A stretch of 64,000 nucleotides of DNA from Catenulispora sp. GP43 (GCF_041260665.1 NZ_JBGCCT010000005.1:62001-126000), one strand, 5' to 3'; shown: positions 15,483 to 23,774, counted from the first letter of the stretch. Translations and numbers: made by a program. The notes: generated by a model from the letters alone, not told the origin.

Positions 15483-16451
15483 TCAGTACTCGATGGGGTC
15501 GCGGCGCAGCAGCCGGCGCAGCACGACCGTGAAGACGACCACCAGGAACAGACTCACCAGCGCGGCGGCAGTGGCCAGGCCCAGCTGTGGCGTCGAAGCC
15601 GTCGGGAAGGCTTCTATGTAGACGTACATCGCGGTGTTCCAGGAGTCCGACGGCGGCTGCGCGCCGCTGCTGCCGCCGTACATCAGGATCAGCTCGAAGA
15701 TCTTCACCGAGCTCACCGTCCACAGCACCGCGCAGACCGAGATCACGTCCCAGCACATCGGAAGCGTCACGTGCCGGAAGCGCTGGAAGGCGTTGGCGCC
15801 GTCGAGCTCGGCGGCCTCGTAGAGGTACTCGGGGATCTGGTCCACGGCGGCCATCAGGATCGCGGTGTAGTAGCCGGTGGCCGTCCACACCAGGGTCCCC
15901 AGGATCATGGTCTGCAGGTGCTCGGTCGCCAGCCACTGCGGCGGATGGCTCCAGCCGAGCAGCTGCAGTACCTTGTTCACCGGTCCGGTGGGGGAGAACA
16001 GGACGCCCGCGGCGATGCCGAACACCATCGCGTTCACCAGGCACGGGAAGAACAGCACCGAGCGGGCGAACAGCTTGCGGTTCATCTCGCGCAGGATCAG
16101 CATCAGCGCGAAGGCGATCGCGAAGGTGAGGACTCCGCCGACGAACAGGATCTTCAGCGTGTTGGTCAGCGAGTGCCGGAAGATCGGGTCCTGCCACAGG
16201 GTCTGATAGTTCTTCAGGCCCTTCCACTTCTTCGGGCCGATGCCGTCCCACTTGTACAGGCTGGTCCAAGCCGCGTAGCCGACCGGGACCAGGAACAGCA
16301 CGACGTAGACCAGGACGGCCGGGGTGGTGAAGGCCCAGAACATGCGGCGGCGCGAGCGCTCCAGCGGGGCCGCGCCGACCGGCGGACGCGAGGCGGACCC
16401 GCCCCGGGCGCGGCGCGCCCGGGACGAGTCCGGCAGGGTGGCGGTGCTCAT
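15483..16451 (-). CDS. Carbohydrate ABC transporter permease (MalF-type)
   Basis: A 322-residue membrane protein. An Arg/Ala-rich N-terminal tail of about 45 residues precedes six predicted membrane helices. The EAA loop reads YEAAELDGANAFQRFRHVTL. It partners the MalG-type permease 13 nt downstream and the binding protein 2 nt upstream, forming one transcription unit. It should carry an oligosaccharide into the cell. The start ATG at 16451 is immediately after the binding-protein stop, so translation is probably coupled. Confidence 0.9.
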   Translation of the reverse strand: MSTATLPDSSRARRARGGSASRPPVGAAPLERSRRRMFWAFTTPAVLVYVVLFLVPVGYAAWTSLYKWDGIGPKKWKGLKNYQTLWQDPIFRHSLTNTLKILFVGGVLTFAIAFALMLILREMNRKLFARSVLFFPCLVNAMVFGIAAGVLFSPTGPVNKVLQLLGWSHPPQWLATEHLQTMILGTLVWTATGYYTAILMAAVDQIPEYLYEAAELDGANAFQRFRHVTLPMCWDVISVCAVLWTVSSVKIFELILMYGGSSGAQPPSDSWNTAMYVYIEAFPTASTPQLGLATAAALVSLFLVVVFTVVLRRLLRRDPIEY

Positions 16452-16453
16452 GG

Positions 16454-17767
16454 TCAGCTCTGGCTCTTCCAGAAGGAGACCTGGTCGGACTTCATCTTCG
16501 AGACGAAGGTCGCGGCGTCGATCTTGCCGTGCCAGAAGTCCAGGAAGTTCTGGTTCCACACCTTGGTGGTCCAGTCGCCGGACACCCCGTCGAAGGTGAT
16601 GCGCAGCTTGGGGGCGTCCAGGGTCTTCTGCACGTCGGTCAGCTCGGCCGGCGCCGGGATGTCGGTGCGCGGCGTGATGTTGCCGGCCTCGGTGGAGATG
16701 CCCGAGAGCGTCTTCTTCTGCAGGAAGTAGGCCATGAACTGCTCGGCCTGGCTGACGTTCTTGGCGTTCTTGGTCAGCGCGAAGCCGAAGACCATCGAGT
16801 CCGGCTGGGTCGCGCCCGGCGGGAGCATGAAGCCGTACTTCCACGTGGCCGGGATCTGCTTGGCGACCTCGGCGGTGACCCAGTTGCCGTTCATCAGGAA
16901 GCCGGCCTTGCCGCCGGCCCAGTTGGTCTGCTGCGCCGGGTACTTCGTGGCGGTGTAGGTCGGGATGATGTAGCCGCCCTTGACCAGCTGCTCGACCTGC
17001 TGCGCGGCCTTCAGCACGGCCGGGTTGTCCCAGGCCGCCCCGGTCTTGTCGGTCGCCAGGTCGTTGAAGTTCACCCCGCCGGCGTTGAGAAGGTAGTCGA
17101 ACCAGAGGCCGTTGGTCCAGGGGTCCTCGCCCTCGGAGGCCAGACAGGGCTCGCTCTTGGCCTTCAGCGCGTCGCAGACCTTGATGAAGTCGTCCCAGGT
17201 GGCCGGCTGGGAGCCCATCGCGGCCGAGACGGCCGGGTCGGCGGAGTTGTAGAAGATGCCCGCGGTGCTGGCCTCGTAGGGGATCACCCAGTGCTGGCCG
17301 CCGTTGGGGTCCTTGGGCAGCGAGTCCCAGTACTTCGAGGGGATCGCGGCGGAGACCTTCTCGTTGTCGGTCGGGATGGTCATGTCCAGGACCGCGGAGA
17401 GGTCCTTGGCGTTGCCGTTCTGCGCCGCCGCGCCGTAGATGACGTCCGCGCCCTCGTCCCACATGTCGGGGGCCTTGCCCGCGGCCATCGCCGGGCCGAT
17501 CTTCTTGGCCACGTCCCGGCCGGTCCACTCGACGTTGACCTTGATGCCGGTGTCCGCGGTGAACTGGTTGATCGCCGCCTGGATCACCTTGGCCTGCGGC
17601 TCGTCCTGCCGCCACATCGACCAGTAGCTGAAGCTGCCGCCGGACTTGCCGGAGCCGCCCGCCGACGAGCTGCTCTTGCTGCTGGAGCACGCGCTGACAC
17701 CGACCGCGAGGACTGCGGCGGTGGCTATAGCGAGAAGCCGGGGGCCCCGGCCGGTGCTGCTGCCCAT
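16454..17767 (-). CDS. Sugar-binding lipoprotein of ABC importer
   Basis: A 437-residue extracellular solute-binding protein (family 1). It has a signal peptide with lipobox VGVSAC, a Ser/Gly linker, then the bilobal binding domain (FSYWSMWRQDEPQAKVIQAA, WVIPYEASTAGIFYNSA, AGGKAGFLMNGNWVTAEV). It captures the sugar outside the membrane and delivers it to the two downstream permeases. It is the first gene of the minus-strand operon, with a strong GGAGGAAACG ribosome site before ATG 17767. A TTTGCAAGATTT element lies about 120 nt upstream and recurs at the DeoR-family gene, so control by that regulator is likely. Confidence 0.92.
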   Translation of the reverse strand: MGSSTGRGPRLLAIATAAVLAVGVSACSSSKSSSSAGGSGKSGGSFSYWSMWRQDEPQAKVIQAAINQFTADTGIKVNVEWTGRDVAKKIGPAMAAGKAPDMWDEGADVIYGAAAQNGNAKDLSAVLDMTIPTDNEKVSAAIPSKYWDSLPKDPNGGQHWVIPYEASTAGIFYNSADPAVSAAMGSQPATWDDFIKVCDALKAKSEPCLASEGEDPWTNGLWFDYLLNAGGVNFNDLATDKTGAAWDNPAVLKAAQQVEQLVKGGYIIPTYTATKYPAQQTNWAGGKAGFLMNGNWVTAEVAKQIPATWKYGFMLPPGATQPDSMVFGFALTKNAKNVSQAEQFMAYFLQKKTLSGISTEAGNITPRTDIPAPAELTDVQKTLDAPKLRITFDGVSGDWTTKVWNQNFLDFWHGKIDAATFVSKMKSDQVSFWKSQS

Positions 17768-17886
17768 ATTCGTTTCCTCCGAAGGCTAGGACGGCCGAAG
17801 AGCCGGACTGAGATAAGGACCGGAAGGATCACTCGGGGTGCTGGGAGGAGACAGTAGGACGCCGATCGCGTGAACTACAAGCATTC

Positions 17887-17898
17887 TTTGCAAGATTT
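17887..17898. promoter_or_regulatory. TTTGCAAGATTT element, proposed operator of the importer operon
   Basis: A 12-nt element that recurs exactly (opposite orientation) at 20099-20110. Weaker TTGCA half-sites follow at 17929 and 17949. It lies about 120 nt before the binding-protein start codon. Confidence 0.5.
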
Positions 17899-17980
17899 CT
17901 TTCAGCGATGCGATATTGAGATCTCTGATTGCAGTGGCGCGCACAAAGTTGCAAAACCTGCGAGAAACGGCGTCACAAAG

Positions 17981-18008
17981 CAGCCGCAGCCCTGATGAGC
18001 TGCGGCTG
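17981..18008 (-). terminator. Terminator after DUF5107 copy 2
   Basis: A perfect 10-bp inverted repeat (17981-17990 with 17999-18008, 8-nt loop) lies 27 nt past the stop codon of the gene at 18036. Confidence 0.7.
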
Positions 18009-18035
18009 AATCGGGTGCTGTGAGGAAGGGGGCTG

Positions 18036-20030
18036 CTACAGCTGGCGGACGCTGTAGTCGTAGCTGCACGGCAGCGGGTGCTCTTCGCGCAACCGCTGTG
18101 ACACGACCGGACCGAGCCCGCCGGCCTGCCGGGAGTGGAACTCCCACCACATGTCCGACAGCGGGTCCTCGCCCTCGCGGACGTCCTCGACGACCAGACC
18201 GGTCTCCAGGATCCGGCGCGCCCGCACCAGATCGCCGGCGTTCAGGGCGGCGCGGCACTCCAGCATGAGGATCCGGCCGGCGAAGCGGTCGGGCTCCTTG
18301 AGCCGGTCGACGATGCCCAGGGCCTCGCCGGGACGCCCGGCGGTGATCAGCGCGCGCAGGGTCTCGATGGTCAGGGGGCGCAGGCGCGGTGAGAGCTGCC
18401 AGGCACGCAGATAGCGGTCCGCGGCCTCGTCCAGGCGTCCCGCGGACTCGTCCAGGATCGCGAGATTCCGGTGCGCCCACGCGGTTTCGGCCTGGGCCAT
18501 CGACCGGTCCCAGGCCTCGCGGGCACCGGGCAGATCGCCGGCGTGATAGCGGTTCACGCCCAGATGCAGCCAGGTGAACCAGGTCGCGTGCGCCGGATCG
18601 CTGGTCGCCTTCTCCAACAGCGTCCGCCAGACCGGGCCGACGGCGTAGGACGAGGGCGGCAGCGCCGGGGCCGGCGTCGGCATCTGGCCCTTGCGGACCA
18701 GCGAGAGCCAGGACTGCTGGTCGCGGCCGATCGTGGCGTCGGGGAACGGTGTGCCCGGCAGGTTCAGGGCGCGGTTGCGGCCCAGTGCGCGGCGTTCCAG
18801 CGCGCCCCAGCCGGTGCCGGCGTGCAGGACCTCCTCCGGCGGCCGGTCGGCCAGCGCGGCCATCGTCGCCAGCTCCTCGTCCAGGCGGTGCGCGGGCAGC
18901 AGCTCGGCGAGGGCGGACGCGGCGGCCCTGGTGGCGTCGGGCCACTTCGCGCCGTGCACGTTTTCGGGATCGGTCTGGAGCAGGCCGTACGCCTCGACCC
19001 AGGAGAACGACTGGCGGCCCGGCAGGCGCAGGTGTTCTAGCTGGGTGCGGGCCAGGCCGGCCTGGATCTCGAAGTACTCCCGGCGGGGGCCGGACAGCCA
19101 GTCCTGCCAGTTGCGGCCGCCGGATCCGGTGCCCCAGTGGAACAGCTTGCGGCCGCGCATCCGGTCGGTCGAGGTCTGGAAGAGCCCTGATCCGCCCGCG
19201 TCGACGGCCGCGATCCAGCGGCGTTCGCCGTCCGGGATCTCGGCGAAGTAGTCGGCGCCGTAGTCGATGCGGCCGGGGTAGGAAGTGTCGGCGTCGCGCC
19301 AGCGCGGGAACGGGATGCGGCGCATCTTCCCGGTGTAGGAGAAGTGGTACGCCGAGGTCGCGGGCATCAGGGCACGGGTATCAGAGGTCTGCGGTACGGC
19401 GGCGCTGCTCCACCAGTAGACCGGCGCGTCCTCGGGGAAGGGGTTGTGGACGCGGACATGGACCAGCAGGGCCGGCGAGCCGTCGGGCAGGTAGCAGTCG
19501 AGCTGGTAGACCAGGCGGCGCTGGCGCTCGTACTCGTACATGCGCAGGACCGGGGTGCCGTCGTCGCGGGTGACGCGCACCGCGTGCATCGGGGAACAGG
19601 TGAGGGCGGTGTGGCCGAAGGTGCCCAGGTTCCATTCGACGCCGCCGGCGAACCAGGCGTTGCGCAGGCCCAGGTTGGCGAGCTGGAGCTTCGGGGGGAA
19701 GTGCAGGAGTTCGCGGCCCGTGGGTTTGTGGCGCAGGGACATCAGGCGGCCGCCGTGGCTCAGGAGGAATTCGGCGCGCAGGACGTCGTTCTCCAGCACC
19801 GCCGTGACCAGTTCGCGGTCGGGTGTCTCGCGGGTGTAGCCGTCCTGGAAGGTGTACGGCAGTAGGGATTCCACGTGGCCGTAGCCGAGGTTGGCGACCA
19901 TCTCGGCGTCGGCTTCGGAGACGTCCAGGTCGCCGCGGGGGTCCGCGAGCTTGCGCAGCGGCGGAAGCGGGTTCTCCGGGCCGATCGCGGCCACCGGGAG
20001 CAGCGCGGAGGCCAGGCGCAGGACGCTCAA
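18036..20030 (-). CDS. DUF5107 / TPR sugar-locus protein, copy 2
   Basis: A 664-residue paralogue of the protein encoded at 12663, alike along the whole length (HGGRLMSLRHKPTGRELL, GGVEWNLG, VYWWSSAAVPQ, RRWIAAVDAGGSGLFQTSTD, then TPR-like helices). It lacks the low-complexity insertions of copy 1. It probably starts at a TTG (20030) preceded by AGGGGG. It is transcribed divergently from the DeoR-type gene through a region holding an inverted TTGCAGGAT / ATCTTGCAA pair. The two copies flank the importer genes, suggesting related but distinct roles in handling the imported glycan. The biochemical function is not known. Confidence 0.8.
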   Translation of the reverse strand: MSVLRLASALLPVAAIGPENPLPPLRKLADPRGDLDVSEADAEMVANLGYGHVESLLPYTFQDGYTRETPDRELVTAVLENDVLRAEFLLSHGGRLMSLRHKPTGRELLHFPPKLQLANLGLRNAWFAGGVEWNLGTFGHTALTCSPMHAVRVTRDDGTPVLRMYEYERQRRLVYQLDCYLPDGSPALLVHVRVHNPFPEDAPVYWWSSAAVPQTSDTRALMPATSAYHFSYTGKMRRIPFPRWRDADTSYPGRIDYGADYFAEIPDGERRWIAAVDAGGSGLFQTSTDRMRGRKLFHWGTGSGGRNWQDWLSGPRREYFEIQAGLARTQLEHLRLPGRQSFSWVEAYGLLQTDPENVHGAKWPDATRAAASALAELLPAHRLDEELATMAALADRPPEEVLHAGTGWGALERRALGRNRALNLPGTPFPDATIGRDQQSWLSLVRKGQMPTPAPALPPSSYAVGPVWRTLLEKATSDPAHATWFTWLHLGVNRYHAGDLPGAREAWDRSMAQAETAWAHRNLAILDESAGRLDEAADRYLRAWQLSPRLRPLTIETLRALITAGRPGEALGIVDRLKEPDRFAGRILMLECRAALNAGDLVRARRILETGLVVEDVREGEDPLSDMWWEFHSRQAGGLGPVVSQRLREEHPLPCSYDYSVRQL

Positions 20031-20072
20031 CCGACGGCCCCCTAGGATTTGGCTAGCTTTGGCGCTGACACC

Positions 20073-20110
20073 TTGCAGGATCGCTTCAGTGTGCCAGAAA
20101 ATCTTGCAAA
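20073..20110. promoter_or_regulatory. Inverted repeat TTGCAGGAT-N19-ATCTTGCAA, proposed DeoR-family operator
   Basis: Two inverted 9-nt half-sites lie between the divergent DUF5107 and DeoR-type genes. The right half contains the 12-nt element shared with the importer promoter. This fits an operator read by the neighbouring DeoR-type protein. Confidence 0.5.
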
Positions 20111-20160
20111 CAAGGTCACGATCCCGTCATGGTGTGCTTGGAACAGGGGAAAGGACCCAC

Positions 20161-20946
20161 GTGAACCGCTACGAGCGCTGGAGCGTCCTGCTGGAGATGC
20201 TCGCCGAACTCGGCAGACTGGAGATCGAGGAGACCGCCGACAAACTCGGGGTCTCGGCGGCCACCGTGCGCCGCGACTTCGACGAGCTCGCCGCGCAGCA
20301 GCTGCTCTCGCGGACCCGCGGCGGCGCCACGGCGCACAGCGTCTCCTACGACCTGCCCCTACGCTTCAAGGTGGCCCGGCACGCCCCCGAGAAGCAGCGC
20401 ATCGCCTCGGTCGCGGCCGGCATGGTCGCGGTCGGCTCCACGGTCGGCATCAACGGCGGCACCACGGCGACCGAGGTGGCCCGGGCCCTGGCCACGCGCG
20501 CGGACCTGGCGGGGGAGCAGCGCGGGCCGGCGGTGACCGTCGTGACGAACGCGCTGAACATCGCGCAGGAACTGGTGGTGCGGCCGTATCTGCACGTGGT
20601 CGCGACCGGTGGCGTCGGCTCGCCGAAGTCCTACGAGCTGGTCGGCCCGGTGGCGGCGGCGATGCTCGAACGCGTGGCGCTGGACCTGGCGATCCTCGGC
20701 GTGGACGCCCTCGACGCGGAGCACGGTGCCAGCGCGCACAACGAGGCCGAGGCCACCGTGAACCAGACGCTGGCCTCGCGGGCCCGGCACGTGGTGGTGG
20801 TCGCCGACTCCTCGAAGCTGGGACGGCGGGCCTTCGCCCGGATATGCCCGATATCCGAGGTGACGACGCTGGTGACCGACGGCGACGCGCCGGAGGAGAT
20901 GGTGGCACGGTTCACGGATCTCGGTGTGCGGGTGGTGCGCGCTTAA
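20161..20946 (+). CDS. DeoR-family transcription regulator
   Basis: A 261-residue repressor-type protein. Residues 5-55 form the winged helix (LEIEETADKLGVSAATVRRD, followed by LLSRTRGGA). From about 75 the DeoRC sugar-phosphate-sensing domain follows (VGINGGTTATEVARAL, VVTNALNIAQEL, ILGVDALDAEHG, VVVADSSKLGRRAF). Such proteins usually release DNA on binding a phosphorylated sugar. The start GTG at 20161 has a GGGGAAAGGA ribosome site. Proposed targets are its own promoter, the divergent DUF5107 gene and the importer operon, through the shared TTTGCAAGATTT element. Its stop overlaps that of the convergent gene in a TTAA. Confidence 0.9.
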   Translation: MNRYERWSVLLEMLAELGRLEIEETADKLGVSAATVRRDFDELAAQQLLSRTRGGATAHSVSYDLPLRFKVARHAPEKQRIASVAAGMVAVGSTVGINGGTTATEVARALATRADLAGEQRGPAVTVVTNALNIAQELVVRPYLHVVATGGVGSPKSYELVGPVAAAMLERVALDLAILGVDALDAEHGASAHNEAEATVNQTLASRARHVVVVADSSKLGRRAFARICPISEVTTLVTDGDAPEEMVARFTDLGVRVVRA

Positions 20947-21542
20947 AGCTGATCCAGCGGCGCGCTGATGACCACGTGGTGGTCGATGTTGGCGATCATC
21001 TCGGCGGCCAACCCGGCGTCGGCGCACAGGTCTGTCGCCCAGCGCTCGACGGCGGCCAGGAACGCAATCAGGTCGTCGCGAACACCCGCCATCAGTGCGG
21101 GCAGCGTGCCGGTCGCGATCGTCACAGAGTCCTGCGATTTCTTGTCCCCGCGGATCAGCAGCGCGTCGTCGGCGTGTTTGATCTGCGGTCCGGGATGGCC
21201 GTGCCAGGTGTTCGGCCAGTCCCGCCAGGTTTCGAGGTCGACGCAGCAGCCCGGGTTCACCGCCGTCCCGCTGTCGGCGGCCTGGATCCCGGCGCTGAGC
21301 ACCAGGTAGTCCGCCGCCGCTATCCACCGCAGCGCTTCGGCGGCCGTCGGCTCGTGGTCGTCATCGGCGTCCTCCGGGCGGCACCACTTCGCGAGCGCGG
21401 CCATGACCGTGCCGATCGTGGCCGGCGGGGTCGATCCGTCGAGGACCTCCCAGCGGTACGGTTCCGCCTTCTCGATCGGCCAGGGCGCGTCGGACTCGTC
21501 GGCCCAGGGCTCGATCTCCACCACCGCGCGCAGCGTCGCCAT
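20943..21542 (-). CDS. Uncharacterised 199-residue protein
   Basis: I do not recognise the family. The protein is acidic, Trp-rich and Ala/Asp-rich, with no signal peptide or membrane segment. Its stop overlaps the DeoR-type stop, and its start region abuts a 9-bp tandem repeat. The ATG at 21542 has no good ribosome site. The frame stays open upstream through the repeat to a TTG at 21689, which would add Cys/His repeats of CHRC / CHQC type. Whether that extension is translated is unclear. Confidence 0.6.
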   Translation of the reverse strand: MATLRAVVEIEPWADESDAPWPIEKAEPYRWEVLDGSTPPATIGTVMAALAKWCRPEDADDDHEPTAAEALRWIAAADYLVLSAGIQAADSGTAVNPGCCVDLETWRDWPNTWHGHPGPQIKHADDALLIRGDKKSQDSVTIATGTLPALMAGVRDDLIAFLAAVERWATDLCADAGLAAEMIANIDHHVVISAPLDQL

Positions 21543-21550
21543 CCGCCGAT

Positions 21551-21658
21551 GATGGCACCGATGGCACCGATGGCACCGATGGCACCGATGGCACCGATCG
21601 CACTGATGGCACTGATGGCACCGATGGCACCGATCGCACTGATGGCACTGATGGCACG
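21551..21658. repeat. Twelve tandem 9-bp repeats (GATGGCACC family)
   Basis: Twelve 9-nt units without spacers, variants GATGGCACC, GATGGCACT and GATCGCACT. Units 6-9 and 10-12 form a higher-order 36-bp period. The array fills the gap between two divergent genes and is open in frame with the minus-strand gene. Confidence 0.92.
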
Positions 21659-21694
21659 CGGGAACCGAACCTAGATCGGCCGCATCCAACGGCC

Positions 21695-22498
21695 ATGGAC
21701 CTCACCCTCAGCTTCACCCGCCGCGGCTTGGTGCTCGGCGTCGCGACTCTTCTGGCCGCCGGCGGCGCGGTCGCGATCGGCCTGTCCGGCAGCAGCTCGG
21801 CGCCGGACGCCAGCGCCGCGCCCTACGGGTCCGTGCTGGCCGCGGACTCCACGGCGGTGGCGCCGGACGCGTTCCCCGGCATCACCGTACAGGGCACCGG
21901 GAAGGTGACCGGGACCCCCGACACGCTCATCCTCACGCTGACCGTGAGCGACACCGCCGCCGACGTCAGCTCGGCGATGAACACGCTGGCCGCGACGATG
22001 GGCGCGGTGCAGAACTCGCTGACCGGCAACAAGGTCGCCACCGCGGACCAGAAGACCTCGGGGTTGAATGTCGGTCCCCAGTATGCGGATTCCGGCGGCA
22101 AGACGACGGTCACCGGGTATCAGGCCTCGGAGAACCTGACCGTGACGCTGCGCGATCCGAAGTCCGCGGGCGCGACGATCTCCGCCGCGTCGGCGGCCGG
22201 CGGGAACGCCACCCAGATCTCCGGATTGTCGACCGATCTGCAGAACACCTCCGGGCCCTTGAGTCAGGCGCGTGACGCCGCCTTCAACGACGCCAAGGTC
22301 AAGGCGGCGCAGTACGCGAAGTCCGCGGGCCGCACCCTGGGCCAGGTGGTGCGGGTCGAGGAGAGCGACGGCAACCCGACCCCCAGCCCGGTCGACGTCC
22401 GCGCGCCCGTGGCCGCCGGCGCGACGAGCGCGGTGCCGATCCAGATGGGCAGCACCGACGTCACGGTGACCGTGACCGTGGTGTTCGGCTTCGCGTGA
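21695..22498 (+). CDS. Secreted SIMPL (DUF541) domain protein
   Basis: A 267-residue protein. Residues 1-40 form a signal sequence or membrane anchor (RRGLVLGVATLLAAGGAVAI). The SIMPL domain follows: ITVQGTGKVTGTPDTLILTL at its start, then the YQASENLTVTLRD segment and the AFNDAKVKAAQYAKSAGRTL helix typical of the family. It ends in repeated TVTVTVVF strands. SIMPL proteins sit in the cell envelope and several affect stress tolerance, but no enzyme activity is known. A hairpin separates it from the convergent Nudix gene. Confidence 0.82.
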   Translation: MDLTLSFTRRGLVLGVATLLAAGGAVAIGLSGSSSAPDASAAPYGSVLAADSTAVAPDAFPGITVQGTGKVTGTPDTLILTLTVSDTAADVSSAMNTLAATMGAVQNSLTGNKVATADQKTSGLNVGPQYADSGGKTTVTGYQASENLTVTLRDPKSAGATISAASAAGGNATQISGLSTDLQNTSGPLSQARDAAFNDAKVKAAQYAKSAGRTLGQVVRVEESDGNPTPSPVDVRAPVAAGATSAVPIQMGSTDVTVTVTVVFGFA

Positions 22499-22524
22499 GC
22501 CGTTCGGCCGCCCCCCGTTCGGGT

Positions 22525-22561
22525 CGGCGCGGCGCCGCACCACACCGGCGGCGCCGCGCCG
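22525..22561. terminator. Bidirectional terminator between SIMPL and Nudix genes
   Basis: A perfect 14-bp GC-rich inverted repeat (22525-22538 with 22548-22561, 9-nt loop) lies between two convergent stops. Confidence 0.75.
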
Positions 22562-22568
22562 GCCGCCC

Positions 22569-23129
22569 CTACCGCTCGGCCAGCACCCGCAGCAGTCCGA
22601 CCAACGACGATGATGTGGCGATCAGCCCGGCGTCGACCAGCCCGAGTACCTCGTCCAGCGGAATCCAGGCGACCTTCTCGGCCTCGTTCTCCTCCGTCGG
22701 CTCGCCGACGTGTTCCGCGCCGACCGCGCGGAACAGCCGGTAGCGCGTCCGGAGCATGCCCCCGACCGGGTGAAATGACAGCAGCGGTGTGACCTCGCTC
22801 ACCCGCCAGCCGGTCTCCTCCTCGACCTCGCGGCGCGCGGTGTCGGCCGGGTCCTCGCCCTCCTCGATCAGTCCGGAGGGGATCTCCCAGACCCACTTGT
22901 CGATCGCGAAGCGGTGCCGCCAGATCAGCAGCACCTCCTCGCGGCCGGCCTCGGTCCTGGTCACCACACAGCTGGCGGCCTCGCGGGTGCGGACCACGTG
23001 GTGCTCGAAGCGGGTGCCGTCGGCGAGTTCGACGTCGGCCATCAGGACGTCCAGCCACGGGTTCTCATAAACCGGCCGCTCGCCGTGCACGGTCCACTGG
23101 CTTCGGCTGCGCGCCACAGGCTCTGACAT
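22569..23129 (-). CDS. Nudix hydrolase (ADP-ribose pyrophosphatase-like)
   Basis: A 186-residue cytoplasmic hydrolase of nucleoside diphosphates linked to another group. The Nudix box is complete: a GLIEEGE start, seven residues, then REVEEETGW. The surroundings (ENPWLDVLMADVELADG, RHRFAIDKWVWEIPSG) resemble ADP-ribose pyrophosphatases. The ATG at 23129 is chosen because TACGCT lies 7 nt upstream with no ribosome site. A longer in-frame start would add 11 residues. The exact substrate is inferred from fold only. Confidence 0.85.
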   Translation of the reverse strand: MSEPVARSRSQWTVHGERPVYENPWLDVLMADVELADGTRFEHHVVRTREAASCVVTRTEAGREEVLLIWRHRFAIDKWVWEIPSGLIEEGEDPADTARREVEEETGWRVSEVTPLLSFHPVGGMLRTRYRLFRAVGAEHVGEPTEENEAEKVAWIPLDEVLGLVDAGLIATSSSLVGLLRVLAER

Positions 23130-23136
23130 GCGGCTG

Positions 23137-23142
23137 AGCGTA
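23137..23142 (-). promoter_or_regulatory. -10 box (TACGCT) for the Nudix gene
   Basis: Minus-strand TACGCT, 7 nt before the ATG at 23129, with no Shine-Dalgarno sequence. Confidence 0.5.
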
Positions 23143-23220
23143 CTGGACGAGCACTGCGACACGGCGTCCGCAAACCCGATTTCGCGCCTGGCCCAAGACC
23201 GTGTAACTTATTCCTTGCTC

Positions 23221-23293
23221 GCCCCTTTAGCTCAGTCGGCAGAGCGTCTCCATGGTAAGGAGAAGGTCTACGGTTCGATTCCGTAAAGGGGCT
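23221..23293 (+). tRNA. tRNA-Thr (anticodon GGT)
   Basis: A 73-nt cloverleaf: acceptor GCCCCTT pairs with AAGGGGC, the anticodon loop ATGGTAA reads ACC/ACU codons, and the T stem is TACGG/CCGTA around TTCGATT. CCA is not encoded. Confidence 0.95.
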
Positions 23294-23308
23294 CAGGTCA
23301 CGCCGGTG

Positions 23309-23350
23309 GTCCGGCGGACACAAAAGGGTGAAAACCCGTGTCCGCCGGAC
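23309..23350 (+). terminator. Hairpin between tRNA-Thr and tRNA-Met
   Basis: A perfect 13-bp inverted repeat (23309-23321 with 23338-23350). It may end the tRNA-Thr transcript or be a processing site. Confidence 0.6.
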
Positions 23351-23371
23351 TGTTCGGTTCGTTGATCGAGT

Positions 23372-23445
23372 GGCGGTGTAGCTCAGCCTGGTAGAGCAAG
23401 CGGCTCATAATCGCTGTGTCGCCGGTTCAAGTCCGGCCACCGCTA
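23372..23445 (+). tRNA. tRNA-Met (anticodon CAT), elongator type
   Basis: A 74-nt cloverleaf. The anticodon stem AGCGG/TCGCT encloses CTCATAA. The first acceptor pair is G-U, as in elongator tRNA-Met of Streptomyces. CCA is not encoded. Confidence 0.93.
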
Positions 23446-23466
23446 CGCATTAGGCAGAACCCCCAG

Positions 23467-23489
23467 CCCTGCAAGGTATCCTTGCAGGG
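23467..23489 (+). terminator. Terminator after tRNA-Met
   Basis: CCCTGCAAGG-TAT-CCTTGCAGGG, a perfect 10-bp stem with a 3-nt loop, followed by TTG. Confidence 0.7.
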
Positions 23490-23553
23490 TTGTCCATCGT
23501 GAGGGCCGACCTGGGAAGGTCCGGAGCCCTCGAAGAAAGAAAGAGGCACCCCT

Positions 23554-23718
23554 GTGGCTGCTGTCGACGTCCGGCCGAAGATCACCCTCGCGTGCACCGA
23601 GTGCAAGCGGCGCAACTACATCACCAAGAAGAACCGCCGCAACGACCCGGACCGCCTGGAGCTGAAGAAGCACTGCCGCTGGTGCAACAAGCACACCCCG
23701 CACCGCGAGACCCGCTAG
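23554..23718 (+). CDS. rpmG: 50S ribosomal protein L33
   Basis: A 54-residue large-subunit protein with the L33 pattern: [20 protein letters not shown], then the second cysteine pair in [15 protein letters not shown]. The two CxxC pairs make this the zinc-binding (C+) form. It starts at GTG 23554 behind AAGAGG. It is followed by two MaoC-like genes, the arrangement found near rpmG in many actinobacteria. Confidence 0.95.
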   Translation: MAAVDVRPKITLACTECKRRNYITKKNRRNDPDRLELKKHCRWCNKHTPHRETR

Positions 23719-23774
23719 TCTCCGCAGTCCGCGGCCCGCACTGCCGGGCCCGCGCGCGCGGCCTGTAGTTTTGG

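Noticed and set aside
21551-21658. Possible CRISPR-like array.
   Set aside because: 9-bp units without spacers; a minisatellite.
23221-23445. tRNA-linked integration site of a mobile element.
   Set aside because: No integrase, no repeated tRNA 3' end and normal actinomycete synteny on both sides.
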